Of a stretch of DNA of 64,000 nt, positions 51,532 through 60,777 are shown piece after piece. The notes beneath the pieces were generated by a model. It searched no databases, was not told the origin of the DNA, and saw nothing but the letters and a program-made list of their open reading frames with translations. A program made the position numbers and the translations under genes. The DNA is taken from positions 138,401 through 202,400 of the forward strand of contig DPDG01000077.1 in assembly GCA_003526375.1 (NCBI GenBank), given 5' to 3'. Each line of letters starts with the position of its first letter. Within the stretch, counting starts at the first letter, position 1. This DNA is from Lentisphaeria bacterium (GTDB lineage: Bacteria > Verrucomicrobiota > Lentisphaeria > Victivallales > UBA1829).

Positions 51532-52701
51532 TTATTCCGCATTGACGGCGCGAAGCAGCGAGCCGTTGTTGACGAAAGTCTGCCCGGTTACGACGAAACG
51601 CTCTTTCAGGAGTTCCGCCGCATTTACGACTTCGCAGTATTTGCCGTCTACGATGCCGCGGACCACATTGAAACTTTTCGCCCTGTTTTCCGGATCGGCG
51701 GCGTAGACGATGTAACGGTCGTTCGCACGCAGAAGCAGTGCGTCCGCAGGCAGTCCGTAAGCTTCTTTTTCTTCAAGAATGATATTGATGTCGCACAAGG
51801 TTCCGCTGACCAGTGAAGTGCCCTGCGGGACCAGCGCTTTCAGTTTGAATGTCCGGCTTTCCGGATCAATGCTCGGAGCCTTGTAGGTGACGACGCCTTT
51901 TCCTTTTTCCACACCGTCAAGCGCAAATTCGACCGGAGTTTTCCCTGCCGTGATCTGATCGTAATAGACTGCGCTGATATAGCAGATCACCTCAAGCTTT
52001 TTCTGGTTTTCCAGCTTGAGAATGTTCCTGCCCGCAGTGACGTATTCATTTTCCTCGACATATTTATCCACTACAATACAGTCAAAAGGCGCTTTGAGAA
52101 CCGAGTCCGCCAGATTCTTCTGCGCTATGACCAGATTGCCTTCCGCCTGTTTCAACTGTGCTTCCGCATTGGCAATCGCCGCTCTGGCTGTCTTGACGTC
52201 TGTTTCCGCTTTTTTGTAAGCTGTTTCATAAGTCTCGAAATCCGCCTGGCTGGTGACTTTGGAACGCCAGAGGCTCAGGTAGCGTTCATAATCAAGCGTT
52301 GCTTTTCTTCCGGATATCTCGGCATTTTCCAGCGCGATTTTTCTGCTTTCCAGTTCCGCCTGTTTGACTTTGATTTCATCTTCGCAGACCGTGAGTTGAT
52401 TTTTCAGTATCTGGCGGTCGATTCCGAAAAGCACGTCGCCTTTTTTCTGGGTGTCGCCTTCATCGACTTTAAGAAGCTCCAGCGTGCCGCTGATCTTCGC
52501 GGAGATGGTGGCATATTCAACCGGCCAGACTGTCCCCTGAACGGGAATCTGCCTGCGGAAAATCCGTTTCTGCAATGGTTCCAGTGTAACGCGTATTTCA
52601 CGTTCCCTGACGTCTTTCTGCTGCTTTTTCGCACAACCGCTGCCGCTGATGACAAGTCCGAGCAATAACGCGCAGCTCAAAGAATAAGAAAGTCTCTTCA
52701 T
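51532..52701 (-). CDS. RND efflux membrane-fusion protein (HlyD/AcrA type), lipoprotein
   Basis: A 389-residue periplasmic adaptor. The start at 52701 follows GGAGGG and opens a lipoprotein signal (MKRLSYSLSCALLLGLVISGSGC, lipidated Cys likely). The barrel-sandwich (lipoyl-like) segments are VWPVEYATISAKISGTLELLKVDEGDTQKKGDVLFGID and DSVLKAPFDCIVVDKYVEENEYVTAGRNIL, separated by a coiled-coil hairpin (about 90-190). A beta-barrel and a membrane-proximal domain follow. It links the RND transporter encoded downstream to an outer-membrane channel. It lies 108 bp after the sensor kinase gene on the same strand. Confidence 0.93.
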   Translation of the reverse strand: MKRLSYSLSCALLLGLVISGSGCAKKQQKDVREREIRVTLEPLQKRIFRRQIPVQGTVWPVEYATISAKISGTLELLKVDEGDTQKKGDVLFGIDRQILKNQLTVCEDEIKVKQAELESRKIALENAEISGRKATLDYERYLSLWRSKVTSQADFETYETAYKKAETDVKTARAAIANAEAQLKQAEGNLVIAQKNLADSVLKAPFDCIVVDKYVEENEYVTAGRNILKLENQKKLEVICYISAVYYDQITAGKTPVEFALDGVEKGKGVVTYKAPSIDPESRTFKLKALVPQGTSLVSGTLCDINIILEEKEAYGLPADALLLRANDRYIVYAADPENRAKSFNVVRGIVDGKYCEVVNAAELLKERFVVTGQTFVNNGSLLRAVNAE

Positions 52702-52809
52702 GTACCCTCCGTTCCCGTTCGATTTTACCTGATGATGATTTGCGGTGTAAATTACCATCGTGTGAACGGAGTGCAATGACCTTGACAGTATTTTGACAAA
52801 ATACTGATT

Positions 52810-54585
52810 TCAACTCGACAAACGGGGCGGATCAAGAGGCAGGATCATGTGGAATTCCGCCCCTTTGCCGGGGATGGAACGGACTGAAACCGTTCCGTGG
52901 TGATAAAGCGCGATGTGTTTCACGATTGCCAGCCCGATTCCGCTGCCGCTCTGCTTTCTGCCGCCGGCGGGAATGCGGTAGAAGCGTTTGAAGATCCGGT
53001 CCTGATGTTCGGGAGCGATTCCGCAGCCGCAGTCGCGGACGCGGAAGTCAATATGTGTTTCATCCGTCCTGACTGCGGAGACCTGGATCCGTTTTGTGCC
53101 GCTGTGCAGGATCGCATTGGTGATCAGATTGTTCAGCGCCTGCTGGAGAAGAAGCGAGTCGCCCTGGAATTCGGCGGGATCGCATTCCCCGGTTTCAAGG
53201 ATGATTCCCGCCGCTTCCGCAGCCGGACGGCAGACCTCCAGAGAACTCCGGATCACGGCTGTTGCCTGAAGCGGCAGAAAACTGTTTTCGGAGCCTTTGC
53301 GCATGTTTTCCAGCGAAGTCAGCGTTATGAAATTCAACAGCAGAACATGCAGGCGTTCCGATTGCAGAGTCAGTGTTTCGATACAGCGTGCCTTGTAATC
53401 TTCATTGTCGAGCGCTCCGTTGTTGATCGCGTCAACGGCTCCGACGATGCCGGTCAGCGGGGTCTTCATTTCGTGAGAGATCGCCGCAATGAATTCGCTG
53501 CGGCAGGCTTCCAGCTTCCTGATGTCGGAAAGGTCGGTTACGGAAACCAGAAAGAAACAGCGGCCGGCACGGGTGAAGGAGACTGCGTTGACGAGGAGCT
53601 GGAAGACCTGTTCCTCCCGCCTGATGGCTAGTTCCGCCGAACAACTGCCGTTTTGTGCGGCTTGCCTGATGTATTCCCGAAGTTCCTCCGGACACTCCTG
53701 CCCGTCGATTTCTCCATCCTTTTTTTCCGGGTAAAACAGATTTCCGGCGGTCTTGTTCCATTGCCGGACCCTGCCGTCCGCATCGATCAGCAGAACCGCT
53801 TCCGTCAGCGCGTTGAGAATGGCTTCCCTTTCATTTGCATCGTCGCGCAGGGAGAGAATCTGTTTCTTCAACTGTTCCGTGAGCGATTGCAGGCAGAGGG
53901 CGATCTCGCGGATCAACCCGCTTTTCGGGATATAAACCGGATATTCCAGTTCTCCCGCGGCGATTTTGGACATGCTGGCAAACAGCCGGTTCAGCGGCGA
54001 ACGGATCCAGTAACAGAAATAGGTGATCAGTGTGAGCGTTGACAGGATTCCCAGCACCGTGAGAATCAGGATTCCCTGCCGCGTCTGGCGCATCAGAAGT
54101 GTCATGCTGTTGCATTTCGATGCCATGACCAGCACATAATCCTGGCCGCCCGCCCTGAAACGGACGGAGTGATACACCATGAACGAATTCAGGGTTTTGT
54201 CGAATTTGACCAGTACATCCTCATCCCGGTTTGTTTTGAAGATGTCCTTGATTTCCGGCTCCCGGATGTGTGCGACCAGATAAGCGGGAACTCCCTCGGT
54301 TTCCATGATGACGCCTTTTCCGCGCGCGATGATTTTTACGATCATGGGATTGGGCCCGTGATTGCTGTTGAGCATCCGGTGCATCTTGTCCAGCTGGTTC
54401 GATTCCAGCAGGTCGCGGAAAACACGGACCAGGTAGAAGTTGTTCCGCTTTGTTTCCTCTCCGACTTCCTGAAAGTATGCCTCCTGAAAATTGGCAAGCT
54501 GGATATCCAGCAGAAAAATGGAAAGGAGGATGATCCCTCCTATGATCGCCGGAATGAAGAGCAGAACCGTATCTTTCCGCGCCAT
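52810..54585 (-). CDS. Sensor histidine kinase (PhoR-like: extracytoplasmic loop, HAMP, PAS, HisKA, HATPase)
   Basis: A 591-residue membrane kinase. ATG 54585 follows GGAGAA. A first helix (TVLLFIPAIIGGIILLSIFLL), a periplasmic loop of about 145 residues and a second helix (ILILTVLGILSTLTLITYFCYW) lead to a HAMP-like linker (SPLNRLFASMSKIAAGELEYPV), a PAS domain (AILNALTEAVLLIDADGRVRQWN), and HisKA with the phospho-accepting His in AAISHEMKTPLTGIVGAVD. The ATPase has N box NLITNAILHS, G1 RDCGCGIAPEHQDRIF and G2 GSGIGLAIVKH. It pairs with the response regulator 4 bp upstream and precedes the RND pump genes, which it probably controls. Confidence 0.92.
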   Translation of the reverse strand: MARKDTVLLFIPAIIGGIILLSIFLLDIQLANFQEAYFQEVGEETKRNNFYLVRVFRDLLESNQLDKMHRMLNSNHGPNPMIVKIIARGKGVIMETEGVPAYLVAHIREPEIKDIFKTNRDEDVLVKFDKTLNSFMVYHSVRFRAGGQDYVLVMASKCNSMTLLMRQTRQGILILTVLGILSTLTLITYFCYWIRSPLNRLFASMSKIAAGELEYPVYIPKSGLIREIALCLQSLTEQLKKQILSLRDDANEREAILNALTEAVLLIDADGRVRQWNKTAGNLFYPEKKDGEIDGQECPEELREYIRQAAQNGSCSAELAIRREEQVFQLLVNAVSFTRAGRCFFLVSVTDLSDIRKLEACRSEFIAAISHEMKTPLTGIVGAVDAINNGALDNEDYKARCIETLTLQSERLHVLLLNFITLTSLENMRKGSENSFLPLQATAVIRSSLEVCRPAAEAAGIILETGECDPAEFQGDSLLLQQALNNLITNAILHSGTKRIQVSAVRTDETHIDFRVRDCGCGIAPEHQDRIFKRFYRIPAGGRKQSGSGIGLAIVKHIALYHHGTVSVRSIPGKGAEFHMILPLDPPRLSS

Positions 54586-54589
54586 GGGG

Positions 54590-55276
54590 CTATTCTCCGG
54601 AAATCCGGTAGCCGACGCCCCGGATGGTTTCGATATGGTCCGCCCAATCTCCGAGTTTCCGACGCAGGTTGACCATATGCATGTCGATCGCACGCGCCGT
54701 GACGGGATAGTTGTCTCCTTTGACTTCCCGTATGATCTGGTTGCGGGTGAAGACCTTTCCGGGATTTGCCGCCAGCAGTGCCAGAGTCTTGAACTCATCG
54801 GCGGTCAGCATCAACGGCTGTCCGCCGAGCGTTGCGCTGTATGCGGTCAGGTCGATCGCCAGTGCTCCGAGCATGATGGTCTGCATCGCTTTTCCGCCGG
54901 CTGATTTTTTTCTGAGCCGGGCGGCGATCCGTGCCGCAAGCACTTTGCTGCTGTAAGGTTTTGTGACGTAATCGTCGGCGCCCATTTCCAGCCCGAGGAC
55001 AATATCGTTTTCCTCGCCTTTGGCGGTCAGCATGATGATCGGGATATCCGCCAGCGCGGGATTGTTTTTCAGGTTCCTGCATACCGTCAGCCCGTCGATT
55101 CCGGGCAGCATGACGTCGAGCAGGATCAGGTCGGGCACGAGTTGCGCGGCGAGCGCCAGCCCCTCCTCGCCGTCCGAGGCGCAATAGACGTGCTGAAATC
55201 CATTCATATTGAGATTCATTTTCGTCATGTCGCAGATGGAGGCGTCATCTTCAATCATCAATATTTTCGGGTTCAT
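54590..55276 (-). CDS. OmpR/PhoB-type response regulator
   Basis: A 228-residue regulator. The receiver domain has the acidic pair Asp10-Asp11 (MIEDDASI), phospho-acceptor Asp54 (LILLDVMLPGID), Thr84 (IIMLTAKGEE) and Lys106 (DDYVTKPYS). The C-terminal winged helix is OmpR-type (LTADEFKTLALLAANPGKVFTRNQIIREVKGDNYPVTARAIDMHMVNLRRKLGD, IETIRGVGYRI). ATG 55276 is used, with AAGAAAGAG upstream. It is first in an operon with the kinase, membrane-fusion and RND genes, and has a good promoter. Confidence 0.94.
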   Translation of the reverse strand: MNPKILMIEDDASICDMTKMNLNMNGFQHVYCASDGEEGLALAAQLVPDLILLDVMLPGIDGLTVCRNLKNNPALADIPIIMLTAKGEENDIVLGLEMGADDYVTKPYSSKVLAARIAARLRKKSAGGKAMQTIMLGALAIDLTAYSATLGGQPLMLTADEFKTLALLAANPGKVFTRNQIIREVKGDNYPVTARAIDMHMVNLRRKLGDWADHIETIRGVGYRISGE

Positions 55277-55314
55277 GGTCCGGCTCTTTCTTTTCACTGC
55301 TTGGTTCCAGTAAT

Positions 55315-55342
55315 ATTATACTGCGATTTCCCTTTTTTGCAA
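55315..55342 (-). promoter_or_regulatory. Promoter of the two-component/RND operon
   Basis: On the minus strand TTGCAA (55342-55337), a 16-base spacer and TATAAT (55320-55315), 39 bp before the response regulator start. Confidence 0.65.
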
Positions 55343-55399
55343 TCATCCTCCGAAATTTTCAAACAATCCGGCGGCTCCGCCCGTCTTTTCCCGAAATGT

Positions 55400-56680
55400 T
55401 CAGGAGCGTCTGGAGAGGACGCTCTGTTCATAGTTGCGGAGATCGTTCAGCCATGCGACGGAGACCGGGACATCATGTTTCAGGCAGAAATAGTCCCAGA
55501 CCGCTCCGGCAGGAAGCGATTTCATCTCCTCCATCAGCGCCAGCATTTCCGCTTTGCGCCCGTCGCGTTCCAGCGACCTGTAGACTGCCGCCGGTTCGAG
55601 CAGCGCGTTCAGGAGCGCTTTCTGTGTGCTGCGCATACCGATGACCCAGGCGCCGATGCGGTTGATGGATGCGTCAAAAAAATCCGTCGCCAGATAGACT
55701 TCCCCGATGGCGCGCCCCCGGACGATCTCCCTTGCGAGATTTTCCAGATCGTCGTTCAGGATCACCACATGATCGGAATCCCAGCGGACCGGACGGCTGA
55801 TATGAAGCAGGACTTCGGGCATGAACGCCAGCGCGGTGGAGAGTTTGTCGTGGACCGCCTCCGTCGGATGGTAATGCCCCATGTCCATGCAGAGCAGTTT
55901 TTTGCGCGTGAGCGCATAGGAGAGGTAGAAATCATTGCTTCCGACGACATATTCTTCGCTGCCGATGCCGAAAAGTTTTCCCTCCACGGAGTCTTTGACT
56001 TTGGAGCCGTATTTTTTGCGGAAGATTTCATCCAGAGAATCAATGAGAATCTCGCGCGGGTTCCAGCGGTCTGCGGGAATGTCTTTGGCTCCGTCGGGAA
56101 TCCATGTATTGTTGATGACGACGGAATTCAGTTCCTTTGAGAAGTATTCCGCGATGAACCGGCAGCGTTTTGCATGTTCGATCCAGAACTTGCGGATCGC
56201 TTTGTCCGGGCTGGAAAGGGTGAAGCCGGAGGCGGATTTCGGATGCGAAAAGAACGTGGGATTGAAGTCAAGCTTGATTTTCAGCGATTTTGCCCAGTCA
56301 ACCCAGCGGACGAAATGTTCCGGTTCGATTTCATTGCGGTCAACAAATCTGCCGCCGGTTTCGAGGTAGATTGCATGGAGATTGAACCTGTGCCTGCCGG
56401 GAATCAGCGAGAATGCTTTTTCCGCATCCTGCCGGAGCTCGTCGGCATTGCGCGCCTTGCCGGGCCTGGAGCCGGTGGCTAGAATTCCGCCGGTCAGCGT
56501 TTTGTCCTCTCTGCACTCGAATCCGCCGACGTCGTCACCCTGCCAGCAGTGCATGGAAATGCGTATTTTGTCCAGTTTCCGCAGAACTGTGTCCGTGTTG
56601 ATTCCGAAGTCGTCGTAAATTTCCCTCGCATCGGTATAACGTTTTTCGATCTGTGCGTCAGAGTAGTTCGGATACTTCAT
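55400..56680 (-). CDS. rhaA: L-rhamnose isomerase
   Basis: A 426-residue RhaA, which converts L-rhamnose to L-rhamnulose in the cytoplasm. Family-defining segments are IRISMHCWQGDDVGGFE near residue 45, KIKLDFNPTFFSHP, VVINNTWIPDGAKD, and LLCMDMGHYHPTEAVHDKLS, which carry the metal-binding residues. Length is normal. AAAGGAGCC precedes the start, which overlaps the stop of the upstream transporter gene as ATGA. No rhaB or rhaD is in the window. Confidence 0.95.
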   Translation of the reverse strand: MKYPNYSDAQIEKRYTDAREIYDDFGINTDTVLRKLDKIRISMHCWQGDDVGGFECREDKTLTGGILATGSRPGKARNADELRQDAEKAFSLIPGRHRFNLHAIYLETGGRFVDRNEIEPEHFVRWVDWAKSLKIKLDFNPTFFSHPKSASGFTLSSPDKAIRKFWIEHAKRCRFIAEYFSKELNSVVINNTWIPDGAKDIPADRWNPREILIDSLDEIFRKKYGSKVKDSVEGKLFGIGSEEYVVGSNDFYLSYALTRKKLLCMDMGHYHPTEAVHDKLSTALAFMPEVLLHISRPVRWDSDHVVILNDDLENLAREIVRGRAIGEVYLATDFFDASINRIGAWVIGMRSTQKALLNALLEPAAVYRSLERDGRKAEMLALMEEMKSLPAGAVWDYFCLKHDVPVSVAWLNDLRNYEQSVLSRRS

Positions 56681-58026
56681 GTCTGGCTCCTTTCCGGGGT
56701 GTTCTTTTTACCGAAATCATGTTTGATGAACGGGCGAATCAGATAAATCGTGAAAATGCTCGGGACCGTGCAGAGCATGATCCAGAGAAAGAAAAGTTCA
56801 TAATTGCCGCAGGTTCCGGAAAAGACGGACGCGAGCAGAGCTGCCGGCTGCCGGAGATATTCCAATACCGCACCGGAAACCATGCCCGGAAGCATGAGGC
56901 TCAGCGCCATGATTCCCGTCATGAACGCATAATGAGTGGTCCGGAACCTGCCGCTGTCCTCGGCGAAGTGAAGCATGAAAACCGTGTAGGCTGTGAACCC
57001 GAAGCCGTATCCGAACTGTTCCAGCCCGACGCAGGAGGCTGTGATCCAGAGCGGCTGCGGCTGCGCAAAGGCGAGGTAGACATATACCGCGTCCGGCAGA
57101 TTGATCATAAGCGCCATCGGCAGGAGCATTCCGCCGAGTCCGCGGCGTGCGATCAGGATTCCTCCGAAGATTCCTCCGGCGAGGAGCGCCAGCATTCCCG
57201 CCGTTCCGTAGATGTTGGCGTATTGCGCCGGATTCAGCGCAATTCCGCCCTCGGAACGTCCGGCAACGAGAAACAGAGCGGAAACTTTTGTCAGTTGCGC
57301 TTCGGCAAAACGGTAGAACAGGAGAAAAAGAATTGCCGGAACGATGTGTTTTTTGCGGAAAAATGTGGAAAACGATTCCAGAAAGGAGAGTCCCCGCGAT
57401 TTCAGCGTATCCCGTTTCTGCGGGAGATCCGTCGGCGGGCGGGGCAGCGCTGTCAGATGGTAAAAGAACAGGAATGCGAGGAGCCCGCCGGAAAGATAGA
57501 AGAATGCGGACCACTGTGCGGAGATATGCCGGTGTGCCGTCAGAGTGAAGACGCAGGAGAGCAGAACGCCTTGCGCGGCGAGAAGCGCCAGACGGTAGAA
57601 TGTATTGCGGATGCCGGAGAAAAGAGCCTGTTCATGTTCATTCAGCCCTATGATGTAAAATCCGTCCGCCGCCGCGTCATGCGTCGAAGAGGCGAATGCC
57701 GCGAGAAACAGCATCAGGACCAGCAGAGGCATCCCTGCGGAGAATGGGATTGTGAGCGCCATCAGGAGAAGCAGGAGCGCCAGCAGCGCCTGACAGGAGA
57801 GAATCCACCCGCGTTTCCTCCCGAAAAGGTCGATACAGGGCGCCCAGAACGGCTTCAATACCCAGGGAAGACCGAGCAGACTGGTCCAGAAAGCAATGGA
57901 GGTGTCGCTTATTCCCGCGTCGAGGGTCTTGAACATGATGACGGAAAGCGTCGTGATCACGGCATAGGGGAAGCCCTCCGCAATATACAGTGTCGGCACC
58001 CATGACCACGGTGTTTGTCTGAACAT
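56677..58026 (-). CDS. AmpG-like MFS/PAT-family transporter
   Basis: A 449-residue, 12-helix membrane protein. The N-terminal motif TLYIAEGFPYAVITTLSVIMFKTLDAGISDTSIAFWTSLLGLPWVLKPFWAPCIDLFGRKRGWI is typical of the AmpG/PAT branch of the MFS, which moves muropeptides or acetyl-CoA. FASSTHDAAADGFYI is also a PAT signature. ATG 58026 follows GAGGAACGG; the frame extends 19 codons upstream without family similarity. It overlaps rhaA by 4 bp, so it may import rhamnose-containing sugars rather than muropeptides (inference). Confidence 0.85.
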   Translation of the reverse strand: MFRQTPWSWVPTLYIAEGFPYAVITTLSVIMFKTLDAGISDTSIAFWTSLLGLPWVLKPFWAPCIDLFGRKRGWILSCQALLALLLLLMALTIPFSAGMPLLVLMLFLAAFASSTHDAAADGFYIIGLNEHEQALFSGIRNTFYRLALLAAQGVLLSCVFTLTAHRHISAQWSAFFYLSGGLLAFLFFYHLTALPRPPTDLPQKRDTLKSRGLSFLESFSTFFRKKHIVPAILFLLFYRFAEAQLTKVSALFLVAGRSEGGIALNPAQYANIYGTAGMLALLAGGIFGGILIARRGLGGMLLPMALMINLPDAVYVYLAFAQPQPLWITASCVGLEQFGYGFGFTAYTVFMLHFAEDSGRFRTTHYAFMTGIMALSLMLPGMVSGAVLEYLRQPAALLASVFSGTCGNYELFFLWIMLCTVPSIFTIYLIRPFIKHDFGKKNTPERSQT

Positions 58027-58111
58027 GATTCCGTTCCTCTGCTGAAATGAAAAAATACTGCCGCCTGAACTCGCAGGAGCCAACAGACGCGGCGGTTTTT
58101 CCCGCCCCCAT

Positions 58112-58139
58112 ATTATACATACTTAATGCTTATTTTCAA
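58112..58139 (-). promoter_or_regulatory. Promoter of the transporter-rhaA operon
   Basis: On the minus strand TTGAAA (58139-58134), a 16-base spacer and TATAAT (58117-58112). A GGCGG-GAAAAA-CCGCC hairpin (58092-58107) lies in the resulting leader. Confidence 0.65.
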
Positions 58140-58146
58140 TGCGGGT

Positions 58147-58175
58147 TTGCAATTTGTGGAGAGTTAAATTAAATT
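58147..58175 (+). promoter_or_regulatory. Promoter of the SH3 lipoprotein gene
   Basis: TTGCAA (58147-58152), a 17-base spacer and TAAATT (58170-58175), back to back with the divergent rhamnose promoter. Confidence 0.4.
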
Positions 58176-58221
58176 TACTTTGAAAGTAAACAGAAACGGA
58201 ACGGTTCGGAGATTTTTTGAT

Positions 58222-58977
58222 ATGATGAAAACTGCGCTTCTTCTTTTTTCCGCCGTCGTCTGCGGCTGTTCCGGCATGGAACCGCTGCGAGGGACGGTGA
58301 TGCCGGAATATTTGAATATCCGTTCCGGTGCGGGGCTCGGATACAGGATCATCGGACGGTTGCGAAACGGGGATACGGTAAGGATTCTTTCTTCTCCGAA
58401 AGAGGAGTGGTGCCGGATCTCCATGCCGGAAAATGCCTCTGTCTGGATTGCGGCTTCCATGCTGAATCAGGACGGGATTCCGCAGGAGGGCGCACTTCTT
58501 TACTCCGGCCCGGGGGCGGCGTATGAGGAGATCGGGAAAGCCGCTCCTGAAAAGGCGGAGATCCGCGAGAAGGCGAAAAACGGGAAATGGCTCCGCATCA
58601 AGCCGCAGAAAGGGCTTTTCGCATATGTCAGTTCCGCCTATCTGGAGATCAGGGAGCCGGAGACGGCGGGCAGACTGCCCGTAAAGACTGTTGCGAAGCA
58701 GTCGCCGGAACCGGCGCCGATTGAGGACTCCGGAAGCAGTGTCGCCGCGGAGGGTGTCGTGAAGCGTATCGGAGAAAAACAGGCTCCCGCCACTCATGCG
58801 CTGATCGTGAAAGTAAATGACGAAGAATTTGTTGCCGCCTACCTGACCGCGCCGGAGCTGAATCTGGCATTGTGGGAAAAGCGGCGGGTCAGAGTGAACG
58901 GAACACGGTATTGGGTTCGCGGATGGCGCCGCCCGCTGATTACCGTGGAGAAAATCATTCCCGCGTGGCAGAGGTGA
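58222..58977 (+). CDS. Lipoprotein with two bacterial SH3 domains
   Basis: A 251-residue protein started at ATG 58222 (GGAGA nine bases upstream). The signal MMKTALLLFSAVVCGC ends in a lipobox-like CGC, so it is probably lipidated. Two SH3b domains follow: residues about 24-75 (YLNIRSGAGLGYRIIGRLRNGDTVRIL, WCRISMPENASVWIAASML) and about 85-140 (GALLYSGPGAAYEEIGKA, WLRIKPQKGLFAYVSSAYLEI). A Pro-rich linker and a small beta domain end it. SH3b domains bind peptidoglycan, so a cell-wall role is likely. It is followed 3 bp later by a methyltransferase gene. Confidence 0.8.
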   Translation: MMKTALLLFSAVVCGCSGMEPLRGTVMPEYLNIRSGAGLGYRIIGRLRNGDTVRILSSPKEEWCRISMPENASVWIAASMLNQDGIPQEGALLYSGPGAAYEEIGKAAPEKAEIREKAKNGKWLRIKPQKGLFAYVSSAYLEIREPETAGRLPVKTVAKQSPEPAPIEDSGSSVAAEGVVKRIGEKQAPATHALIVKVNDEEFVAAYLTAPELNLALWEKRRVRVNGTRYWVRGWRRPLITVEKIIPAWQR

Positions 58978-58980
58978 AAC

Positions 58981-59595
58981 ATGGGTCGGATGCATTACCC
59001 CGCGCCGCTGGAGACGGGAGAGGCGTATGATAAGATTGCGGACTGGTTCATGGCAGGAATGTCTGCGTCGCCATGCGGTATGCCGTTTCTGGAGGAGCTG
59101 GCGGGAAAACTTCCTGAACATGCGCATGTGCTGGAACTTGGATGCGGATTCGGGCGCATGACGCGCGTTCTGCTGGACCGCGGTTTTCAGGTGACGGCGC
59201 TGGATGTTTCGGAGAAGATGATCCGTCTTGCGCGGGATTACGTGCCGGAGGCGGTTCTAGTGCATGGAGATGCTTCGGAATTTTGTTCTGCTGAGACTTA
59301 TGACGCTGTGCTCGCCTGGGATTCGCTGTTTCATCTGCCGCCGGAACGTCAGCGCCCGATGATGGAACGGATATCCGCTCTGTTGAAGCCGGGGGGAATC
59401 CTGCTGATGACCAGCGGCATGAAAGAGGGATATGCTTCCGGATTGATGAACGGCGTCATGTTTCATTATTCGACTCTTTCGCAGGGGGAATACCGCCGGA
59501 TTCTTGAGCGGAACCATCTGGTGATTTTGAAAATGATTCAGGATCAGCCGCCGGAAGAACATCTGGTGACGTTCGCAAGAAAGAGATTGTTCTGA
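58981..59595 (+). CDS. Class I SAM-dependent methyltransferase
   Basis: A 204-residue methyltransferase. Motif I is VLELGCGFGRMTRVLLDRG, motif II VTALDVSEKMIRLARDYV, an acidic binding residue lies in VHGDASEF, and motif IV is YDAVLAWDSLFHLPPE, followed by LKPGGILLMTSG. The acceptor substrate cannot be inferred. AGAGGTGAAAC precedes the start, 3 bp after the SH3 lipoprotein gene, so translation is coupled. Confidence 0.88.
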   Translation: MGRMHYPAPLETGEAYDKIADWFMAGMSASPCGMPFLEELAGKLPEHAHVLELGCGFGRMTRVLLDRGFQVTALDVSEKMIRLARDYVPEAVLVHGDASEFCSAETYDAVLAWDSLFHLPPERQRPMMERISALLKPGGILLMTSGMKEGYASGLMNGVMFHYSTLSQGEYRRILERNHLVILKMIQDQPPEEHLVTFARKRLF

Positions 59596-59721
59596 ACCGC
59601 CTGGAGGCTGGAGCGTCGTGCGTCAGGTCTTTTCCAGAAGCGGGAAAAAGCATGAGGGCACTTGAAAAAGAAGAATCAGGCATTATCTTGTGGTTTTCTG
59701 AATGAGGATGGAGAAAAGGGG

Positions 59722-60750
59722 ATGAAGGAAGGCTTTTTCAAATACCTGCTGAAACGCTGTCTGCTGGGGCTGATGACATTATTCATCATTCTGTTCGCCA
59801 GCTACGTGCTGATGCGTCTTGCTCCGGGCGATCCGACGAAAAGTTCCATGCTGGGGGAGGGCGCCGGGGCACAGATGGCTTCCGATAAAAATACGCTTGC
59901 CCGCAATAACTCTCTGCGCGAGAAACTGCATCTGGACAAACCGGTTCCCGTCGGTTTTTTTCTGTGGCTGGAGCGGGTGGTTCACGGCGATTTCGGGGAA
60001 TCCGCCGCCGTCGATAAGGGGCGTCCGGTGACGGGGCTCATACTGGAACGTCTGCCTGTGACCGTCAGCCTGAATCTGCTTGCGATCCTTGTCACCTATC
60101 TGCTTGCGATTCCACTCGGCATTTTTTCGGCGGTCCGTCCCGATACGAAGCTGGACAACGTCATCACCTTCTTTCTCTTTTTTCTCTACTCTCTGCCTGT
60201 GCTGTGGGTTGCGCTGATGCTTCAGGCGATGCTGTGCAAAGGCGGATATCTTCCGCTGTTTCCGCTGAAAGGGATTTTTCCCGAAATCACACGCGGCATG
60301 ACGACATGGCAGATCATCGGCAATACGCTCTGGCATTATGTGCTGCCGGTCTTCTGTCTGAGTTACGCCGGTTTTGCCGGACTTGCCCGCTTCACCCGTT
60401 CCGGTATGCTGGAGGTGATTCATCAGGATTACATCAAGACCGCGCGCGCGAAAGGCGTGAGCGAATGGGGTGTCGTCATGAAACATGCCTTGCGCAATGC
60501 GCTGATTATTATGATTACGCTCTTTGCGGGAATTCTTCCGTCGCTGGTTGCGGGAAGCATTCTGGTGGAATATGTGTTCAATATTCCCGGCATGGGGTCG
60601 CTGTCGATGCTGGCGCTGAGCAGCCGCGACATTCCGCTTCTGATGGCTCTTTTCGCTTTCGGCGGCGCGTTGACGCTGGCGGGCATCCTGCTTTCGGATC
60701 TTCTGTATGTGCTTGCCGACCCGCGGATTGATTTTGAATCCCGCGTCTGA
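59722..60750 (+). CDS. Dpp/Opp-type ABC transporter permease, without partner genes
   Basis: A 342-residue peptide/nickel-type ABC permease of the DppB/OppB class. The N-terminal helix and LAPGDPTKS motif (FIILFASYVLMRLAPGDP), the periplasmic loop (LREKLHLDKPVPVGFFLWLERVVHGDFGES), and the EAA loop (IKTARAKGVSEWGVVMKHALRNA) followed by AGSILVEYVFNIPGMG are characteristic. ATG 59722 follows GGAGAAAAGGGG. A DppC partner, ATPases and a binding protein would be expected, but a terminator follows directly and none is in the window. Confidence 0.9.
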   Translation: MKEGFFKYLLKRCLLGLMTLFIILFASYVLMRLAPGDPTKSSMLGEGAGAQMASDKNTLARNNSLREKLHLDKPVPVGFFLWLERVVHGDFGESAAVDKGRPVTGLILERLPVTVSLNLLAILVTYLLAIPLGIFSAVRPDTKLDNVITFFLFFLYSLPVLWVALMLQAMLCKGGYLPLFPLKGIFPEITRGMTTWQIIGNTLWHYVLPVFCLSYAGFAGLARFTRSGMLEVIHQDYIKTARAKGVSEWGVVMKHALRNALIIMITLFAGILPSLVAGSILVEYVFNIPGMGSLSMLALSSRDIPLLMALFAFGGALTLAGILLSDLLYVLADPRIDFESRV

Positions 60751-60777
60751 TCCGCTCTTTTCTTTTTCCTGTACATG

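Noticed and set aside
56653..58005. 450-codon plus-strand open frame
   Set aside because: Antisense to the AmpG-like transporter; Glu/Arg/Gln-rich with no membrane segments or domain.
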